Counted from the stretch's first letter, positions 28,927-39,731 are shown. The stretch: DNA of 64,000 nucleotides from Stutzerimonas stutzeri (GCF_024448985.1 NZ_JAMOII010000009.1:62001-126000); one strand, 5' to 3'. Numbers and translations are program-made. Notes: generated by a model not told the origin, from the letters alone.

Positions 28927-30216
28927 ATGACAATCGCAGAAGCGTTACCTACTAGCACCACCACGAGGTCATTCCGCCGGATGCAATGGCGAATGCTCTT
29001 CGCTGCCATGTTCTGCTACCTGTTCTTCTATACCGGCCGTCAGACGTTCGGCTTCGCCATCCCCGGCATGCAGGAGGAGTTCGAGCTATCCAAACAAACG
29101 CTCGGCTGGGTGTCGACAGGGATGCTATGGGCGTACGCCATCGGCCAGGCGATCAACGGCAACCTCGGCGACAAGTACGGCGGACGACGCATGATGAGCG
29201 CCGGCGCCATCCTTTCCTGCGGCGCCAACTGGGTCGTCAGCTTCGCCTCGGGCCTGACCAGTCTGTTCGTGCCATGGGCACTGAACGGCTATTTCCAGGC
29301 GCTCGGTTGGGCGCCCGGAAGCCGGCTCCTGTCGAACTGGTGGGCTGTGAGCGAACGCGGCAAGGTCTACGGCTTCTACGTATTTGCTGCCGGTTGCGCG
29401 TCGATCCTTTCCTACATCACCTCGCTGGTAGTCATTGATGTCCTGCACCTGGATTGGCGCTGGATCTTCCGTCTGCCCGTGCTGTTGATGCTCGCCGGCG
29501 GCATCCGCTTCTACCTCATCGCCCGCGAAAAGCCCGAAGACATGGGCTACGAGCCGGTGGATACAGGCGTTGCAAACGAAGAGGACAAGGTTCACGAGAA
29601 CAGCGACGGCAAGCAGGAAAGCTCCCGTGAGCGTTACATGGCGGTTCTGAGAAACCCCAAGGTTGCGATCGCCGCGATAGCGCTCGGATTCCAGAACGCG
29701 GCCCGCTACGGCCTGATCATCTGGGTGCCGGTGCACTTCATCGGCAGCGACTGGAAAAGCGGCGATTCATGGCTCAACCCGACCTGGATCACTGTCGCAC
29801 TGCCGGTGGGCATGGCGGTCGGTGCACTCAGCAACGGCTGGATCTCGGACAAACTGTTCGGCTCCAAACGCTACCTGGCCATCATGCTGTACATGGTCCT
29901 GGGTGCGCTGACCAGCTTGTGGATGTGGAGCCTGCCCGGCCATAGCGTCATCAGCCTAGCGGCATTGTTCCTCTGCGGCTTCTTCGTCTACGGCCCGGCG
30001 TCATCGTTCTGGGCGCTCTGCCCCGACCTGGTCGGCGCGAAACGCGCGGGCACCGCCACCGGCATCATGAACTTCTCGTCCTATCTGTTCGCCGGGCTGG
30101 CCGAGCCGCTGATCGGGCATATTCTGGACCTGAGCGGCAACACTTCGCCCATCTTCCTCGTCGTCACCACAGCATGCCTGCTGAGTGCGACCGTCGCCTA
30201 TTTCGTCAAACGCTGA
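28927..30216 (+). CDS. MFS transporter, organophosphate/phosphonate type
   Basis: Twelve-helix inner-membrane transporter of 429 residues. The N-terminal YLFFYTGRQTFGFAIPGMQ segment and the loop GNLGDKYGGRRMM resemble the organophosphate:phosphate antiporter branch (GlpT, UhpT, PgtP). A charged central loop lies at about 205-240. Its place between the iron ADH and the LysR/phnX genes suggests uptake of a phosphonate such as 2-hydroxyethyl- or 2-aminoethylphosphonate, which is inference. The start at 28927 has AGAAGGA about 9 nt upstream. Confidence 0.78.
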   Translation: MTIAEALPTSTTTRSFRRMQWRMLFAAMFCYLFFYTGRQTFGFAIPGMQEEFELSKQTLGWVSTGMLWAYAIGQAINGNLGDKYGGRRMMSAGAILSCGANWVVSFASGLTSLFVPWALNGYFQALGWAPGSRLLSNWWAVSERGKVYGFYVFAAGCASILSYITSLVVIDVLHLDWRWIFRLPVLLMLAGGIRFYLIAREKPEDMGYEPVDTGVANEEDKVHENSDGKQESSRERYMAVLRNPKVAIAAIALGFQNAARYGLIIWVPVHFIGSDWKSGDSWLNPTWITVALPVGMAVGALSNGWISDKLFGSKRYLAIMLYMVLGALTSLWMWSLPGHSVISLAALFLCGFFVYGPASSFWALCPDLVGAKRAGTATGIMNFSSYLFAGLAEPLIGHILDLSGNTSPIFLVVTTACLLSATVAYFVKR

Positions 30217-30231
30217 ACCGGGGCCTAGCGC

Positions 30232-31155
30232 ATGTACCAGTACCACAAGTGGCTTCGCTCCTTTCACGCGGTGGCGCGAACCGGCAACTTCACCCAGGCG
30301 GCGGATTTTCTTAGCCTGGGCCAGCCCACCGTGAGTGAGCAGGTCGCCGCACTGGAGCGCAAGTTCGCGATCGAGCTGTTACACCGCCGCGGCAGGAGTA
30401 CGGTCCTCACCGACGCAGGGCATCAGCTGTACGCCATTACCCAGGGTCTCTTCGGCCAGGAGGACGAAGCGATTCAGCTACTGCAAAGCTTCCATCAGAA
30501 AAAGACCGGGCTGATACGCATTGGGGCCGTGTCACCGCCGATTGCCATGAGTCTCACCTATGAACTGATGCGCCGGCACCCGGAAATCGAAGTCGGCACC
30601 TCGTTCACCACCGAAGCTGAAACCCTGGAGCGCCTGTATAACTTCGATATCGATGTGGCAATCCTCGCGCTGACTGACTTCGACCGCCGGCTGCACACCG
30701 AACTCTACCGGTCCTGCCCGATCGTCGCGATGGTACGCCACGATCATCCCTGGACCACGCAGAAGTCGGTCCAGCTGCATGAGATCGAAAGCCAGGCACT
30801 GGTACTGCGTGAGCAAGGTTCACGCACGCGCCAACTGGTGGAAAGCGCCTGCCTAGACAGAGGCATCAAGCTGAACTGCGTCATGCAGCTCAACAGCCGC
30901 GAAGCCATTGTCCACAGCATCGCCCAGGGCATCGGGATCGGCTTCGTCTCGGAGGTCGAATACGCCGAGCTGCCCGGCACCCGCGCCATCCGCTTCGCCA
31001 ATGATCCGTTACATATCGACTACTTCCTCTGCTGCCTCGGCGTGCGCCGCAACCGCGCATTGATCGCCGACCTGTTTGATAGCTGTCCAGGTGCAGATCC
31101 ACCCCGCACCGAGACCGCCGTCACCACTGGCGATCCAACACACAACTCGAACTGA
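30232..31155 (+). CDS. LysR-family regulator of the phosphonate cluster
   Basis: 307-residue transcription factor with an N-terminal winged helix-turn-helix ([20 protein letters not shown] then [13 protein letters not shown]) and a C-terminal effector-binding domain. The segment [18 protein letters not shown] resembles the LysR subgroup associated with aminoethylphosphonate degradation. It begins 13 nt after the transporter stop and ends 20 nt before phnX, inside a same-strand cluster rather than divergent from it. The effector is inferred to be a phosphonate intermediate. Confidence 0.82.
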   Translation: MYQYHKWLRSFHAVARTGNFTQAADFLSLGQPTVSEQVAALERKFAIELLHRRGRSTVLTDAGHQLYAITQGLFGQEDEAIQLLQSFHQKKTGLIRIGAVSPPIAMSLTYELMRRHPEIEVGTSFTTEAETLERLYNFDIDVAILALTDFDRRLHTELYRSCPIVAMVRHDHPWTTQKSVQLHEIESQALVLREQGSRTRQLVESACLDRGIKLNCVMQLNSREAIVHSIAQGIGIGFVSEVEYAELPGTRAIRFANDPLHIDYFLCCLGVRRNRALIADLFDSCPGADPPRTETAVTTGDPTHNSN

Positions 31156-31175
31156 ATCAAACTAGGAGTACACCC

Positions 31176-32003
31176 ATGAACTATCAGCAACCGAATCAGC
31201 TGCAAGCCGCCATCCTCGATTGGGCCGGCACGGTCGTCGACTTTGGTTCCTTCGCGCCGACCCAGATCTTCGTCGAGGCCTTCGCCGAGTTCGGCGTGCA
31301 GGTCAGCCTGGAAGAAGCGCGTGGCCCCATGGGCATGGCCAAATGGGATCACATCCGCACCCTATGCAACGTTCCGGAGATTGCCGAGCGTTATCGCGTC
31401 GCCTTTGGCCACCTGCCCAGCGACGACGATGTCACCGCCATCTACGAGCGCTTCATGCCGCTGCAGATCGCCAAGATCGGCGAGCACTCGGCGCTGATTC
31501 CCGGCGCTCTGGATGCCATCGACCAACTGCGTGAAAAGGGCCTGAAGATTGGCTCCTGTTCTGGCTATCCCGCCGTGGTGATGGAGAAGGTCGTGCAACT
31601 TGCTGCAACCAACGGCTACGTCGCCGACCACGTGGTGGCTACCGACGAAGTGCCCAATGGCCGCCCACACCCCGCTCAGGCGCTGGCCAACGTGATTGCA
31701 CTGGGCATCAGTGACGTCGCCGCCTGCGTCAAGGTCGATGACACAACGCCCGGCATTCTGGAAGGCCGCAGCGCCGGCATGTGGACCGTCGCGCTGATCT
31801 GTTCTGGGAATGCGCTAGGTCTGGATTACAAGGGTTACAAGGCACTATCGGCAGAAAAGCTCGCCGCAGAGCGCGCGCGCATCGCTCAACTGTTCGAAGC
31901 TTCGCGCCCGCATTACATGATCGACACCATCACCGACCTGCCTGCGGTTGTGGAGGAGATCAACGGTCGTCTTAAACGAGGTGAAACGCCACAAGCCAAC
32001 TAA
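31176..32003 (+). CDS. phnX: Phosphonoacetaldehyde hydrolase (phosphonatase)
   Basis: HAD-superfamily enzyme that cleaves the C-P bond of phosphonoacetaldehyde to acetaldehyde and phosphate. The 275 residues show the nucleophile motif [14 protein letters not shown] (Asp15), the Schiff-base Lys56 in MGMAKWDHI, the second HAD motif GSCSGYPA, and [13 protein letters not shown] for metal binding. Family length is normal. No phnW (2-aminoethylphosphonate transaminase) is adjacent, and the dehydrogenase at 27733 stands in its place. The acetaldehyde product matches the aldehyde dehydrogenase encoded 142 nt downstream. Confidence 0.93.
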   Translation: MNYQQPNQLQAAILDWAGTVVDFGSFAPTQIFVEAFAEFGVQVSLEEARGPMGMAKWDHIRTLCNVPEIAERYRVAFGHLPSDDDVTAIYERFMPLQIAKIGEHSALIPGALDAIDQLREKGLKIGSCSGYPAVVMEKVVQLAATNGYVADHVVATDEVPNGRPHPAQALANVIALGISDVAACVKVDDTTPGILEGRSAGMWTVALICSGNALGLDYKGYKALSAEKLAAERARIAQLFEASRPHYMIDTITDLPAVVEEINGRLKRGETPQAN

Positions 32004-32145
32004 GCTTGCTGATGCGCTCACGCTATTTTCACGTGGTTTGACGCTCGATCGACCTTGGCGTCATTCCATCACGGCACACGGCCCACGCTTAGAACAACGC
32101 GCCGGCCGTCTGCCCCGATCCATTTCGACAAGAGAGATCGCCGTC

Positions 32146-33666
<1,521 letters not shown>

Positions 33667-33857
33667 AGCACCGCGCGGGCGGCGCCGGCCGCCCGCGCTC
33701 GAACAAGACGCCTGCCGGGCGCCGTCATGGTGCCGTGGAGCCCGGAAAAGGTGCGTTCCTGCCGCACTCTGCAGACAAAACGCGACGAACCTACAGGTTC
33801 TGGCGCAGGGCATGACGCTTGCTAGGGAGAGTTGCCAACCACCTGCGAGGAACGATC

Positions 33858-35306
33858 ATGGCTCTCGAACACAGCAGTTCCACGTCACCGCAACATGCCG
33901 TCGACTTCGAAGCCGTCGGCAGCAGCTACTTCCAGGAACGCGAACTCAAGAAAGGCGCCGCCGGCTGGGTGCTGCTGGTCGGCCTCGGCGTCGCCTACGT
34001 GATCTCCGGCGACTATGCCGGCTGGAACTTCGGTCTGGCCCAAGGCGGTTGGGGCGGGCTGTTCATCGCCACGCTGCTGATGGCAACCATGTACCTATGC
34101 ATGTGCTTCTCGCTGGCCGAGTTGTCGTCGATGGTGCCCACGGCAGGCGGCGGCTACGGCTTCGCCCGCACCGCGTTCGGGCCGCTGGGCGGCTTTCTCA
34201 CCGGCACGGCGATCCTCATCGAGTACGCCATCGCACCGGCGGCCATCGCGGTATTCATCGGCGCCTATTGCGAGTCGCTGTTCGGCATCGGCGGCTGGAT
34301 GATCTACCTGGCGTTCTACATCGCCTTCATCGGCATCCACATCTTCGGCGTCGGCGAGGCCCTCAAGCTGATGTTTATCATCACCGCCATCGCCGCGCTG
34401 GCGCTGGGCGTGTTCATCGTGGCGATGGTGCCGCACTTCTCGGTGGCCAACCTGCTGGACATCGCGCCCACCACCGCGGCGGGCGCCAGCGCCTTCCTGC
34501 CGTTCGGCTACGTCGGCATCTGGGCGGCGATTCCCTATGCCATCTGGTTCTTCCTCGCCGTCGAGGGCGTGCCGCTGGCTGCCGAGGAAACCAAGAATCC
34601 GCAGCGCGACATGCCGCGCGGGCTGATCGGCGCCATGCTGGTGCTGCTGGCCTTCGCCGGGCTGATCCTGCTGGTCGGACCGGGTGGCGCCGGTTCCAGC
34701 ACTCTGATCGAATCCGGCAACCCGCTGGTGGAAGCGCTGACCACCGCCTATGGCTCGTCCACCTGGATGAGCGGCTTCGTCAACCTGGTCGGCCTGGCCG
34801 GGCTGATCGCCAGTTTCTTCTCGATCATCTTCGCCTACTCGCGGCAGATCTTCGCGCTGTCGCGGGCCGGCTACCTGCCGCGCAAGCTGTCGCTGACCAA
34901 CCGCAACAAGGTACCGGTGCTGGCGCTGGTGATTCCCGGCCTGGTCGGCTTCGCCCTGTCGCTGACCGGCCAGGGTGACCTGCTGATTCTGGTAGCGGTG
35001 TTCGGCGCGACCATCTCCTATGTATTGATGATGGCCTCGCACATCACCCTACGCCTGCGCCGCCCGGACATGCATCGCCCGTACAGGACACCCGGCGGCA
35101 TCTTCACCTCGGGCGTCGCCCTGGTGCTGGCGTGCATTGCGGTGGTCGCGGGCTTCCTGGTGGACCCGCGCGTGGTGGTCGGCGCGGCGATCATCTACGG
35201 CATTTTCATCGCCTACTTCACCTTCTACAGCCGTCATCACCTGGTCGCAGGTACGCCGGAGGAAGAGTTCGCGGCGATCGAAAAAGCCGAGGCAACGCTG
35301 AAGTAA
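33858..35306 (+). CDS. eat: Ethanolamine permease
   Basis: APC-superfamily transporter of 482 residues with about twelve hydrophobic helices. The start at 33858 (MALEHSSSTSPQHAVDFEAVG) has GAGGAA 6 nt upstream. Family features include GWVLLVGLGVAYVISGDYAGWNFGLA and the conserved FFLAVEGVPLAAEETKNPQRD loop. It lies 10 nt upstream of eutB, so the substrate is very probably ethanolamine. A GC-rich palindrome at about 33674-33699 lies between exaC and this gene. Confidence 0.92.
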   Translation: MALEHSSSTSPQHAVDFEAVGSSYFQERELKKGAAGWVLLVGLGVAYVISGDYAGWNFGLAQGGWGGLFIATLLMATMYLCMCFSLAELSSMVPTAGGGYGFARTAFGPLGGFLTGTAILIEYAIAPAAIAVFIGAYCESLFGIGGWMIYLAFYIAFIGIHIFGVGEALKLMFIITAIAALALGVFIVAMVPHFSVANLLDIAPTTAAGASAFLPFGYVGIWAAIPYAIWFFLAVEGVPLAAEETKNPQRDMPRGLIGAMLVLLAFAGLILLVGPGGAGSSTLIESGNPLVEALTTAYGSSTWMSGFVNLVGLAGLIASFFSIIFAYSRQIFALSRAGYLPRKLSLTNRNKVPVLALVIPGLVGFALSLTGQGDLLILVAVFGATISYVLMMASHITLRLRRPDMHRPYRTPGGIFTSGVALVLACIAVVAGFLVDPRVVVGAAIIYGIFIAYFTFYSRHHLVAGTPEEEFAAIEKAEATLK

Positions 35307-35316
35307 GGAGAACGCC

Positions 35317-36708
35317 ATGACCTACTCGCACAGCGTGGGCGGCACCACCTGGCGCTTCGACGACCTGCGCGAGCTGCTGGCCAAGGCCAGCCCGGCGCGC
35401 TCCGGCGACCTGCTCGCCGGAGTCGCGGCGGGCAGCGATGCCGAGCGCGTGGCGGCGCAGATGTGCCTGGCCGAGGTGCCGCTCAAGCGCTTTCTCGACG
35501 AAGCGCTGATTCCCTACGAGCGCGACGAGGTCACCCGCCTGATCATCGACAGCCACGACGCGGCTGCCTTCGCGCCGGTCAGCCATCTCACCGTAGGCGA
35601 CTTCCGTAACTGGCTGCTCGGCGATGAGGTCGACGGCGCCACGCTGGCAGCCCTGGCGCCGGGCCTGACGCCGGAGATGGTCGCCGCCGTATCGAAGATC
35701 ATGCGCGTGCAGGACCTGATTCTGGTGGCGCAGAAGCCGCAGGTGGTCACGCGCTTTCGCAACACCATCGGCCTGCCGGGGCGCATGTCCACCCGCCTGC
35801 AACCCAACCACCCCACCGATGACGGTGCCGGCATCGCCGCGAGCATTCTCGACGGGCTGCTCTACGGCAACGGCGATGCGGTGATTGGCATCAATCCGGC
35901 CACCGACAGCACCAGCGGCATCTGCGAGCTGCTGAAGATGCTCGACGCCATCATCCAGCGCTACGAGATCCCCACCCAGGCCTGCATCCTCACCCACGTC
36001 ACCACTTCCATCGCCGCAATCGAGCGCGGCGCGCCGTTGGATCTGGTGTTCCAGTCCATCGCCGGCACCGAGGCGGCTAATGCCAGCTTCGGCATCAGCC
36101 TGGCGACCCTGCAGGAGGGTTATGAGGCGGGCCTTTCGCTCAAACGCGGCACGCTCGGCGACAACCTCATGTACTTCGAGACCGGCCAGGGCAGCGCGCT
36201 GTCGGCGGGCGCCCACCATGGCCTCGACCAGCAGACCTGCGAGGCCCGCGCCTACGCGGTGGCGCGCCGTTTCAAGCCGCTGCTGGTGAACACCGTGGTC
36301 GGCTTCATCGGCCCGGAATATCTGTACAACGGCAAGCAGATCATCCGCGCCGGGCTGGAAGACCATTTCTGCGGCAAGCTGCTGGGCGTGCCCATGGGTT
36401 GCGACATCTGCTACACCAACCACGCCGAAGCCGACCAGGACGACATGGACATGCTGCTGACCCTGCTGGGCGCGGCCGGCATCAACTTCATCATGGGCAT
36501 CCCTGGCTCGGACGACGTGATGCTCAACTACCAGACCACCTCCTTTCACGACGCGCTCTACGTGCGTCAGGTGCTGGGCCTGCGCGCGGCGCCGGAATTC
36601 GAGGAATGGCTGGCGAAGATGCAGATTCTTCGGCAGGACGGCAATCGGCTGCACCTCGGGCGCGAACTGCCCGAGCCGTTCCGCCGCGCGCTGGAGCGAC
36701 TGACCTGA
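35317..36708 (+). CDS. eutB: Ethanolamine ammonia-lyase large subunit
   Basis: Catalytic subunit of the adenosylcobalamin-dependent lyase that turns ethanolamine into acetaldehyde and ammonia. The 463 residues carry family segments such as NTIGLPGRMSTRLQPNHPTDD, GINPATDSTSGICELLKM, QSIAGTEAANASFGI and the C-terminal GIPGSDDVMLNYQTTSFHD. A strong AAGGAG precedes the ATG. It is separated from eutC by 104 nt holding a REP pair. Confidence 0.97.
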   Translation: MTYSHSVGGTTWRFDDLRELLAKASPARSGDLLAGVAAGSDAERVAAQMCLAEVPLKRFLDEALIPYERDEVTRLIIDSHDAAAFAPVSHLTVGDFRNWLLGDEVDGATLAALAPGLTPEMVAAVSKIMRVQDLILVAQKPQVVTRFRNTIGLPGRMSTRLQPNHPTDDGAGIAASILDGLLYGNGDAVIGINPATDSTSGICELLKMLDAIIQRYEIPTQACILTHVTTSIAAIERGAPLDLVFQSIAGTEAANASFGISLATLQEGYEAGLSLKRGTLGDNLMYFETGQGSALSAGAHHGLDQQTCEARAYAVARRFKPLLVNTVVGFIGPEYLYNGKQIIRAGLEDHFCGKLLGVPMGCDICYTNHAEADQDDMDMLLTLLGAAGINFIMGIPGSDDVMLNYQTTSFHDALYVRQVLGLRAAPEFEEWLAKMQILRQDGNRLHLGRELPEPFRRALERLT

Positions 36709-36726
36709 AACCAGCACGCGCTCCCC

Positions 36727-36794
36727 TGTAGGAGCGAGCTTGCTCGCGAAAAAGCACCGGCATCGTCCGTTTCGCCAGCAAGCTGGCTCCTACA
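36727..36794. repeat. Inverted pair of Pseudomonas REP sequences
   Basis: TGTAGGAGCGAGCTTGCTCG followed by CGAA (36727-36750) faces TTCGCCAGCAAGCTGGCTCC followed by TACA (36771-36794), with 20 nt between. Each unit folds on itself and the pair forms a larger inverted repeat, the typical arrangement of Pseudomonas REP elements. It lies between eutB and eutC inside the presumed operon. Confidence 0.88.
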
Positions 36795-36812
36795 CCACGA
36801 ACACGAGGCCCT

Positions 36813-37607
36813 ATGAACGAACGGACGCCAACCATCGCCAACCCCTGGCAACACCTGCGCCAGCTCACCCCGGCGCGCATCGCTCTGGGCCGAGCTGGCA
36901 CCAGCTTGCCCACCAGCGCGCAGCTGGATTTCCAGTTCGCCCACGCCCAGGCGCGCGACGCCGTGCACTTGCCGCTGGACAGCGAGGCACTGATGCGCGA
37001 ACTGCAAAAACACGAGTTGGACTGTCTGCACCTACATAGTGCCGCCGCGGATCGACAGGTCTACCTGCAGCGGCCGGACCTGGGGCGGCGCCTGGACGAA
37101 ACCAGCGCCGCGCAACTCGACGAGCGAACCGAAGCGGGCTGCGACGTCGCCCTGGTGATCGCCGACGGCCTCTCGGCTTTGGCCGTGCAGCGCCACGCCC
37201 TGCCCATGACGCTGAAGATCGCCGAGCATTGCCGCGCCGAGGGCTGGTCGCTGGGGCCAGTCGCCGTCGTCGAACAGGGCCGCGTGGCCATTGCCGACGA
37301 AATCGGCGAACGCCTCAAGGCCCGAATGGTGGTGATCCTGCTGGGCGAACGCCCCGGTCTCAGCTCGCCGGACAGCCTGGGTCTGTATTTCACCTGGGCG
37401 CCGCAAGTCGGCCGCCACGACGCTCAGCGCAACTGCATTTCCAACATCCGCCCTGAAGGCTTCGCCTACAACCTGGCCACGCATCGCCTGCTATATCTCA
37501 TGCGCGAAGCTTGTCGTCGCCAGCTTTCAGGCGTGAACCTCAAGGACGAAGCCGAGGTGCCGACGCTGGACGGCGCGCCCCGCACCGGCAACTTCCTGCT
37601 CGGCTAA
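36813..37607 (+). CDS. eutC: Ethanolamine ammonia-lyase small subunit
   Basis: Small subunit of EutBC that completes the B12-binding site. The 264 residues contain [59 protein letters not shown] and [16 protein letters not shown], all conserved. Same strand and order as in other pseudomonads, with the REP pair just upstream. Because EutBC requires adenosylcobalamin, activity depends on the cob/btu block encoded 14 kb away or on other genes. Confidence 0.96.
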   Translation: MNERTPTIANPWQHLRQLTPARIALGRAGTSLPTSAQLDFQFAHAQARDAVHLPLDSEALMRELQKHELDCLHLHSAAADRQVYLQRPDLGRRLDETSAAQLDERTEAGCDVALVIADGLSALAVQRHALPMTLKIAEHCRAEGWSLGPVAVVEQGRVAIADEIGERLKARMVVILLGERPGLSSPDSLGLYFTWAPQVGRHDAQRNCISNIRPEGFAYNLATHRLLYLMREACRRQLSGVNLKDEAEVPTLDGAPRTGNFLLG

Positions 37608-37706
37608 ATTCCAAGCACTTTTCGTCGGATTCCCCATTTGCAGGCTGCGACGAAGCCGCCCGCCTCGTCCGCAAAACGAGCGGCGCACCGCACGTTGCAG
37701 CGGCAG

Positions 37707-38135
37707 TCACGCCTCGGGCAGCAACACCACCGCCTCTATCTCGAAGAGCATGCCGTCCAGCGCCAGGCGTGGCACCGGGATCAACGTGCAAGCCGGCTTC
37801 GGCCCCGGTCCCAACGCGCCGACCAGCTCCTCGCCAAATACCTGCAAACGTGCCTCACTGTGGTCGACGATAAGCACGGTGAGTTTTGCGATCTGCTGCG
37901 CACTGCCGCCCACTGCCTCGATGGCGAGGCGGAGATTGGCCAGCGCCTGGCGGACCTGCTCGCGAAATTCCTTGGACAAGCGCCCGTCGACAGTCTCGCC
38001 TCCCTGCCCGGCGATGAATGCGAGCCGGGCTCCGGGCGGCAGCAACGCCACATGGGAATAGCCATTGGGTGCCGGGTCGTACAGACCCGGCGGATTGAGC
38101 AGCGACAGGCCGTTGCGGCCCGAATTTTCAGTCAT
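37707..38135 (-). CDS. RidA/YjgF-family protein
   Basis: 142-residue member of the RidA superfamily, whose characterised members hydrolyse reactive enamine/imine intermediates. Visible family features are SLLNPPGLYDPAPNGYSHVAL, AFIAGQGG, NLRLAIEAVGGSAQQIAKLTV and the C-terminal EIEAVVLLP. Its start codon shares one base with the stop of the carboxymuconolactone-decarboxylase-like gene (TAATG), so the two are translationally coupled and probably controlled by the ECF41-type sigma factor. The actual substrate is unknown. Confidence 0.85.
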   Translation of the reverse strand: MTENSGRNGLSLLNPPGLYDPAPNGYSHVALLPPGARLAFIAGQGGETVDGRLSKEFREQVRQALANLRLAIEAVGGSAQQIAKLTVLIVDHSEARLQVFGEELVGALGPGPKPACTLIPVPRLALDGMLFEIEAVVLLPEA

Positions 38136-38656
38136 TACTTACTCCTCTCAGTAACGCCACGCAGATCGGCAAAGCGCTCCAGCGCCCGCTTCATCGCCCC
38201 ATCGAGGTCGCCAGGTCGGTACTGCCCCGGTTCGCGCCCGAAGGCAACGCTCAGGCGGTTCCAACTGTTGATCACGACGAGGGCGAAGGTCAGCCGGGTG
38301 ATCGCCCGCGGCGAGAAATGCTCGGTCAACTCACCGTAGCAGCGGTCGAGCGTTTCGCCATCCGGCAGTTCGGTGACGGCCTCGGCCCATGCCAGCGCGG
38401 CACGTTCGGCCGGGCTGTAGACATTGGCCTCACGCCAGGCCGACAGCAACAGGATGCGCGGCAGCGGCGTATCCAGCGCCAGCAGATCCTTGCTGTGCAT
38501 GTCGATGCAATAGGCGCAGCCGTTGAGTTGCGAGGCGCGCAGCTCCATCAGCTGCAGCAGTTGCGGATCCAGATCGGATTCGTGCAGGTAGCCGCTGATA
38601 GCCGTCAGTGCTTGCAGTGGCAGCAGGTCGGCGTGCTTGAGGTAGTCGAGTCGCAT
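38135..38656 (-). CDS. Carboxymuconolactone decarboxylase/AhpD-like protein
   Basis: 173-residue alpha-helical protein of the CMD/AhpD family. The peroxidase-type motif is CAYCIDMHSKD with Cys47, Cys50 and His54, suggesting thiol-based hydroperoxide or related redox chemistry rather than aromatic decarboxylation. The family is the recurrent partner of ECF41 sigma factors. An ECF41-type promoter ends 38 nt before its start codon, which has GGAG about 8 nt upstream. First gene of a two-gene operon with the RidA-like gene. Confidence 0.87.
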   Translation of the reverse strand: MRLDYLKHADLLPLQALTAISGYLHESDLDPQLLQLMELRASQLNGCAYCIDMHSKDLLALDTPLPRILLLSAWREANVYSPAERAALAWAEAVTELPDGETLDRCYGELTEHFSPRAITRLTFALVVINSWNRLSVAFGREPGQYRPGDLDGAMKRALERFADLRGVTERSK

Positions 38657-38693
38657 GGGAATTCTCCGGTTTAGTCATGAGTGACATTGCCAG

Positions 38694-38720
38694 GACGGAC
38701 CCACCGGGCTAGTTGTGACA
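38694..38720 (-). promoter_or_regulatory. ECF41-type promoter for the CMD-RidA operon
   Basis: On the minus strand TGTCACA (38720-38714), 16-nt spacer, then CGTC (38697-38694). This equals the published ECF41 consensus TGTCACA/CGTC. The CMD start codon begins 38 nt downstream. Confidence 0.8.
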
Positions 38721-38732
38721 GCTCGTCTCGGC

Positions 38733-38759
38733 TGTCACAACGGCGCGCGTCGGACCGTC
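38733..38759 (+). promoter_or_regulatory. ECF41-type promoter for the sigma gene itself
   Basis: TGTCACA (38733-38739), 16-nt spacer, then CGTC (38756-38759), 31 nt before the sigma-factor ATG. It is the mirror image of the divergent site. The two -35 elements form a 10-bp inverted repeat TTGTGACAGC/GCTGTCACAA around TCGTCTCG. Predicts autoregulation. Confidence 0.78.
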
Positions 38760-38790
38760 CATACTGGATCAACCGTCACGAGGAGCCGCC

Positions 38791-39699
38791 GTGCAGAATC
38801 ACGCCCATTACTACCAAGGATTGCGTCCGCGCCTGTACGGCCTGGCTTACCGCCTGTTGGGCAGCCGCGCCGACGCCGAGGATGTGCTGCAGGACGCCTG
38901 GTTCAAATGGAGCGCGGCCGACCCCGCGGCGATCCGCGATGCCGAGGCCTGGCTGGTCACGGTGGTAACCCGGCTGGGCATCGATCAGTTGCGCCAACGC
39001 CGCGCCCGCCGCGAGGAATATCTCGGTCCCTGGTTGCCGGAGCCGCTGCTGGGCAGCATCGATCACGAAGGCGAACGCTTGATCGAACTCGGCGCGGACA
39101 TTTCCATGGCCTTCTTGGTGGCGCTGGAGCGACTGGGCGCCGAGGAACGAGCGGCCCTGCTGCTGCGCGACGTGCCGGAACATTCCTACGAACAGATCGC
39201 CGAAACGCTGGGTAAAACCCCTGCGGCCTGCCGCCAGATCATCAGCCGCGCCCGCCGTCGGGTGCGCGATGAGCGACCACGTTTCACCGTCGACCAGGCG
39301 GCGCATCGGCGGCTGGTGGAGCGTTTCGCCGCGACCCTGCTGGACCCCGACGGCACGGCCTTCGCCGAGCTGCTCGCCGAGGAGGTGAGCTGGATCGCCG
39401 ATGGCGGCGGCCAAGCTACTGCCGCCTCGAAGGTGTTGCACGGCGTGCGCGCCTCGGTGCGGCTGGCTGTCGGCATCGCCCGCCGCGCGGATGGCCAATG
39501 GAACACCCGGCTCGCCTGGATCAACGGCGAACCCGGCGTGCTGGTGCTGCATGGCGAGCATATTCATGCCGCGATGACCTTGGTTAGCGACGGCCGGCAT
39601 ATCCGGCACATCTACTCGGTGGTCAACCCACACAAGCTCGCCGGGGCAGGCCTGGAGCAGCACGCTGACGCCCTTGCCGCGTCCACCCGCGGCGCTTAA
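38791..39699 (+). CDS. ECF41-type sigma factor with SnoaL-like C-terminus
   Basis: 302-residue extracytoplasmic-function sigma factor. Sigma2 (about 10-75, AEDVLQDAWFKW), linker with WLPEPL at 81-86, sigma4 (about 105-157, SYEQIAETLGKTPAACRQII), then a SnoaL-like C-terminal domain (about 170-295) with DGGG at 204-207 and NPHKL at 279-283. WLPEPL, DGGG and NP-x-KL are the signature motifs of group ECF41, where the C-terminal domain replaces a separate anti-sigma factor. It diverges from its likely target operon. The activating signal is unknown. Confidence 0.92.
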   Translation: MQNHAHYYQGLRPRLYGLAYRLLGSRADAEDVLQDAWFKWSAADPAAIRDAEAWLVTVVTRLGIDQLRQRRARREEYLGPWLPEPLLGSIDHEGERLIELGADISMAFLVALERLGAEERAALLLRDVPEHSYEQIAETLGKTPAACRQIISRARRRVRDERPRFTVDQAAHRRLVERFAATLLDPDGTAFAELLAEEVSWIADGGGQATAASKVLHGVRASVRLAVGIARRADGQWNTRLAWINGEPGVLVLHGEHIHAAMTLVSDGRHIRHIYSVVNPHKLAGAGLEQHADALAASTRGA

Positions 39700-39731
39700 G
39701 GTGAGCGCCCCGCCCCGCTGGAACTTCGTGC

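Noticed and set aside
28927-30216. MFS gene as a glycerol-3-phosphate transporter (glpT)
   Set aside because: Resemblance is only at the organophosphate-antiporter level, and the neighbours are phosphonate genes. A specific glpT label is not supported.
33673-33699. GC-rich palindrome after exaC as a terminator
   Set aside because: Strong stem but no T-run follows. It may be a decayed palindrome or RNA stabiliser, so not called as a terminator.
35218-36717. 499-codon open frame opposite eutB
   Set aside because: Antisense shadow. EutB is well conserved on the plus strand.
38713-38740. Inverted repeat TTGTGACAGC/GCTGTCACAA as a repressor operator
   Set aside because: Each arm is exactly the ECF41 -35 element, and each has a CGTC at the same 16-nt spacing. 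The divergent sigma promoters explain the symmetry without a repressor.
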